Below the pieces are notes generated by a model. It saw only the letters and a list, made by a program, of their open reading frames with translations, made no database searches and had not been told where the DNA came from. This document shows, one piece after another, positions 5,637-6,767 of a stretch of DNA of 6,767 nt. Source of the stretch: CAZGXI01 sp964529715 (lineage in GTDB: Bacteria; Chloroflexota; Anaerolineae; Aggregatilineales; Ch27). Numbering within the stretch: the stretch's first letter is position 1; each line of letters starts with the position of its first letter. The position numbers and the translations under genes are program-made. The stretch is taken from assembly GCA_964529715.1 (NCBI GenBank), contig CAZGXI010000070.1, positions 1-6,767 of the forward strand, written 5' to 3'.

Positions 5637-5642
5637 TATAAT
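5637..5642 (+). promoter_or_regulatory. Consensus -10 box before the unknown-function gene
   Basis: TATAAT is a perfect -10 hexamer in the 91-base gap after the lipoprotein stop. The best -35 candidate, GATACA (5615-5620, spacer 16), matches only 3 of 6 bases. A start near 5649 would give a leader of about 35 bases, so the downstream gene may be transcribed separately from the lipoprotein gene. Confidence 0.5.
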
Positions 5643-5683
5643 AAACATGACATGCGCGGGTTCTACAGGGTAGGAGCGGTACG

Positions 5684-6391
5684 ATGACGATGAACGATCC
5701 TTCCAACCTGTTCGATGACGAAGACCTGGCCCTGCCGCGCGGCCCCAAGCAGGCAGGCCAGGAATTCATCGCGCACGTGCACGCCAAGATGAACCGGCTG
5801 GTAGCCGAGTTTGCGGCAGGCGCGATCAACCGGACCCAGTTCCACCACCTGTATGACCGCTACCAGCGCCAGATCATGACCGTCGCGCAGATGATCACCG
5901 AGTCCGATCCCAACGCCTGGCGCGATGCCATTAAGGAAAGCGAAGACACCGTCAGCGTGCGCAAGCGCCTGACCGCCAAAGCCATCGGCATGAGCATCTA
6001 TGACAACGAGAGCGGCGTGCCTATCGAGACGTTGGGCGAGTTCGCCGTCGATCCGGTGTTGATCGTGCCCATGCTCAGCAGCTACCGCTCGGCGACGGCA
6101 GAGATCTTCCGCGCTGGGATGCGCAGCACAGAGATGGAAAACGGCAATTGGCTGTGTTTTGTGCCCGGCAATTATACGACCCTGATCGCGCTCTTTTCCC
6201 TGGAACCGTCGGAAAACCAGCTCAGCACCATCGAGCGAATGCACAAGGACTTCGAGATCGCCAATCGCGCTGCCCTAGAACAGCGCAACTTCAATCCCGA
6301 ATCGATGGCCTTTCCGTTTCTCTCGTTTGTGCGCAAGGCGCGCGCGAGCGGCTCACACGACGCCACCCTGCCCCGCCCGCCCCTGGATTGA
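5684..6391 (+). CDS. Protein of unknown function, 235 residues, helical N-terminus plus alpha/beta domain
   Basis: I do not recognise a named family. The start ATG 5684 is supported by AGGAG (5672-5676) 7 bases upstream; ATG 5690 is a weaker alternative. There is no signal peptide or membrane segment, so it should be cytoplasmic. Residues 1-22 are acidic and probably disordered. Residues about 24-95 look helical and charged, with a His/Tyr-rich patch HHLYDRYQRQ (54-63). Residues about 98-200 alternate strands and helices: IGMSIYDNESGVPIETLGEF, VLIVPMLSSY, NWLCFVPGNYTTLIALFSLEP, then a helix ending HKDFEIANRAAL. This order loosely recalls the roadblock/longin small regulatory fold, but that is inference from pattern only. 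The last 15 residues are Pro-rich. It follows the lipoprotein gene in the same direction but appears to have its own promoter. Codon use looks like that of its neighbours. Confidence 0.82.
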   Translation: MTMNDPSNLFDDEDLALPRGPKQAGQEFIAHVHAKMNRLVAEFAAGAINRTQFHHLYDRYQRQIMTVAQMITESDPNAWRDAIKESEDTVSVRKRLTAKAIGMSIYDNESGVPIETLGEFAVDPVLIVPMLSSYRSATAEIFRAGMRSTEMENGNWLCFVPGNYTTLIALFSLEPSENQLSTIERMHKDFEIANRAALEQRNFNPESMAFPFLSFVRKARASGSHDATLPRPPLD

Positions 6392-6533
6392 CCCGCCGGG
6401 CGCAGCCTGGAGATCGATCTTGTAAGTCCCCCAGGGGCTGGTTTGGGAAAAGCCGTTCCAACGTGGACGCCGGCATTGAGAAACAGAAGCTCTCCATGCC
6501 GAAAGATGACCGGCCATAGCCGCAGGGCTTGGT

Positions 6534-6571
6534 TTTCTGTTGCCGAGGCCTAAAGTCCCCGGCAACAGAAA
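6534..6571. terminator. 12-bp perfect inverted repeat between convergent genes
   Basis: TTTCTGTTGCCG (6534-6545) and CGGCAACAGAAA (6560-6571) pair perfectly around a 14-base loop. The hairpin lies 142 bases past the stop of the unknown-function gene and 64 bases past the stop of the converging aldo/keto reductase gene. A shared bidirectional terminator is the natural reading, although neither transcript has a T-run after the stem. The rest of the 244-base gap (6392-6635) shows no gene; AGATCGATCT at 6411-6420 is a short palindrome of uncertain meaning. Confidence 0.55.
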
Positions 6572-6635
6572 TCTCCCGCCTCGGTGCGCGTGGACCGGCG
6601 ACCGCGCGGCCTCGTAAGCCTCCTGAGCGACGCGG

Positions 6636-6767
6636 TTAGAGGTTGATCCAGCGCATGTCGGCGTAGCGCGTGCCGAGCGGTTTGGCGAGGCAGTTCAGGC
6701 GGGCCAGATCGTCCGCCGTCAGGGTGATGTCGGCGGCGGCGACGTTCTCCTCCAGGTATTTCTGCCG
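6636..6767 (-). CDS. Aldo/keto reductase, C-terminal end only (cut by window edge)
   Basis: The minus frame entering from base 6767 encodes 43 residues and stops at TAA 6638-6636. The stretch RQKYLEENVAAADITLTADD, then LARLN, and the ending RYADMRWINL match the C-terminal pattern of aldo/keto reductases. In these proteins a YLEENV-AAA helix follows the cofactor-binding part and is followed by LT-x-x-x-L and a RY--M terminus. These are NADPH-dependent oxidoreductases acting on aldehydes, ketones or sugars. The catalytic Asp-Tyr-Lys-His residues lie outside the window, so substrate and activity cannot be judged. The gene converges on the unknown-function gene. Confidence 0.8.
   Translation of the reverse strand, partial: RQKYLEENVAAADITLTADDLARLNCLAKPLGTRYADMRWINL

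Noticed and set aside
4645..5829. 394-codon open frame on the minus strand opposite the lipoprotein gene
   Set aside because: It is Arg-rich low-complexity protein produced by the complement of the Thr/Pro linker codons; it spans the lipoprotein gene, its promoter gap and the next gene's start.
6148..6519. 123-codon plus-strand frame overlapping the end of the unknown-function gene
   Set aside because: It is an out-of-frame shadow with no recognisable domain and no ribosome site.

Overview
The window is GC-rich with bacterial gene density. It is most likely from a Chloroflexota genome of the Anaerolineae type. This is an inference from protein style: a three-cupredoxin NirK with a lipoprotein signal, a Thr/Pro-linker lipoprotein, a Dnr-like Crp regulator and two conserved-looking proteins of unknown function. 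No rRNA, tRNA, CRISPR array, insertion sequence or phage gene was seen.

Layout. Positions 1-948 (+) hold the C-terminal part of a NrfD/HybB-type membrane subunit cut by the window edge. Converging on it is a minus-strand block: a Crp/Fnr-family regulator (2814-3518), a 2x[4Fe-4S] ferredoxin (2495-2725) and a copper nitrite reductase gene, nirK (1011-2471). Next come plsY (3814-4458, minus), a divergent Thr/Pro-rich lipoprotein (4678-5592, plus), a 235-residue protein of unknown function (5684-6391, plus) and the C-terminal end of an aldo/keto reductase (6636-6767, minus, cut by the window edge).

How the genes fit together. The regulator has the ExxSR recognition-helix motif of Fnr/Dnr proteins but lacks the cysteine cluster that holds the Fnr oxygen-sensing iron-sulfur centre. 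Just past its stop codon is an exact TTGAT-N4-ATCAA box. The box is centred 41.5 bases before the start site implied by a TATACT -10 element, which is the class II activator position. This promoter would drive ferredoxin-nirK, so the block reads as a small nitrite-respiration module switched by low oxygen or nitric oxide.

Main surprise. nirK is intact in frame and keeps every copper ligand, but one TAA stop sits where the related AniA enzymes have Tyr. The stop separates the first two cupredoxin domains from the third, which carries the catalytic His and the last type 2 copper ligand. It may be a fresh nonsense mutation, a base-calling error or, less likely, a read-through stop. Secondary points are a 9-bp inverted repeat bracketing the lipoprotein promoter, a 12-bp inverted repeat between convergent genes, and a short dispersed pyrimidine-rich element that also forms the end of the NrfD/HybB coding region.
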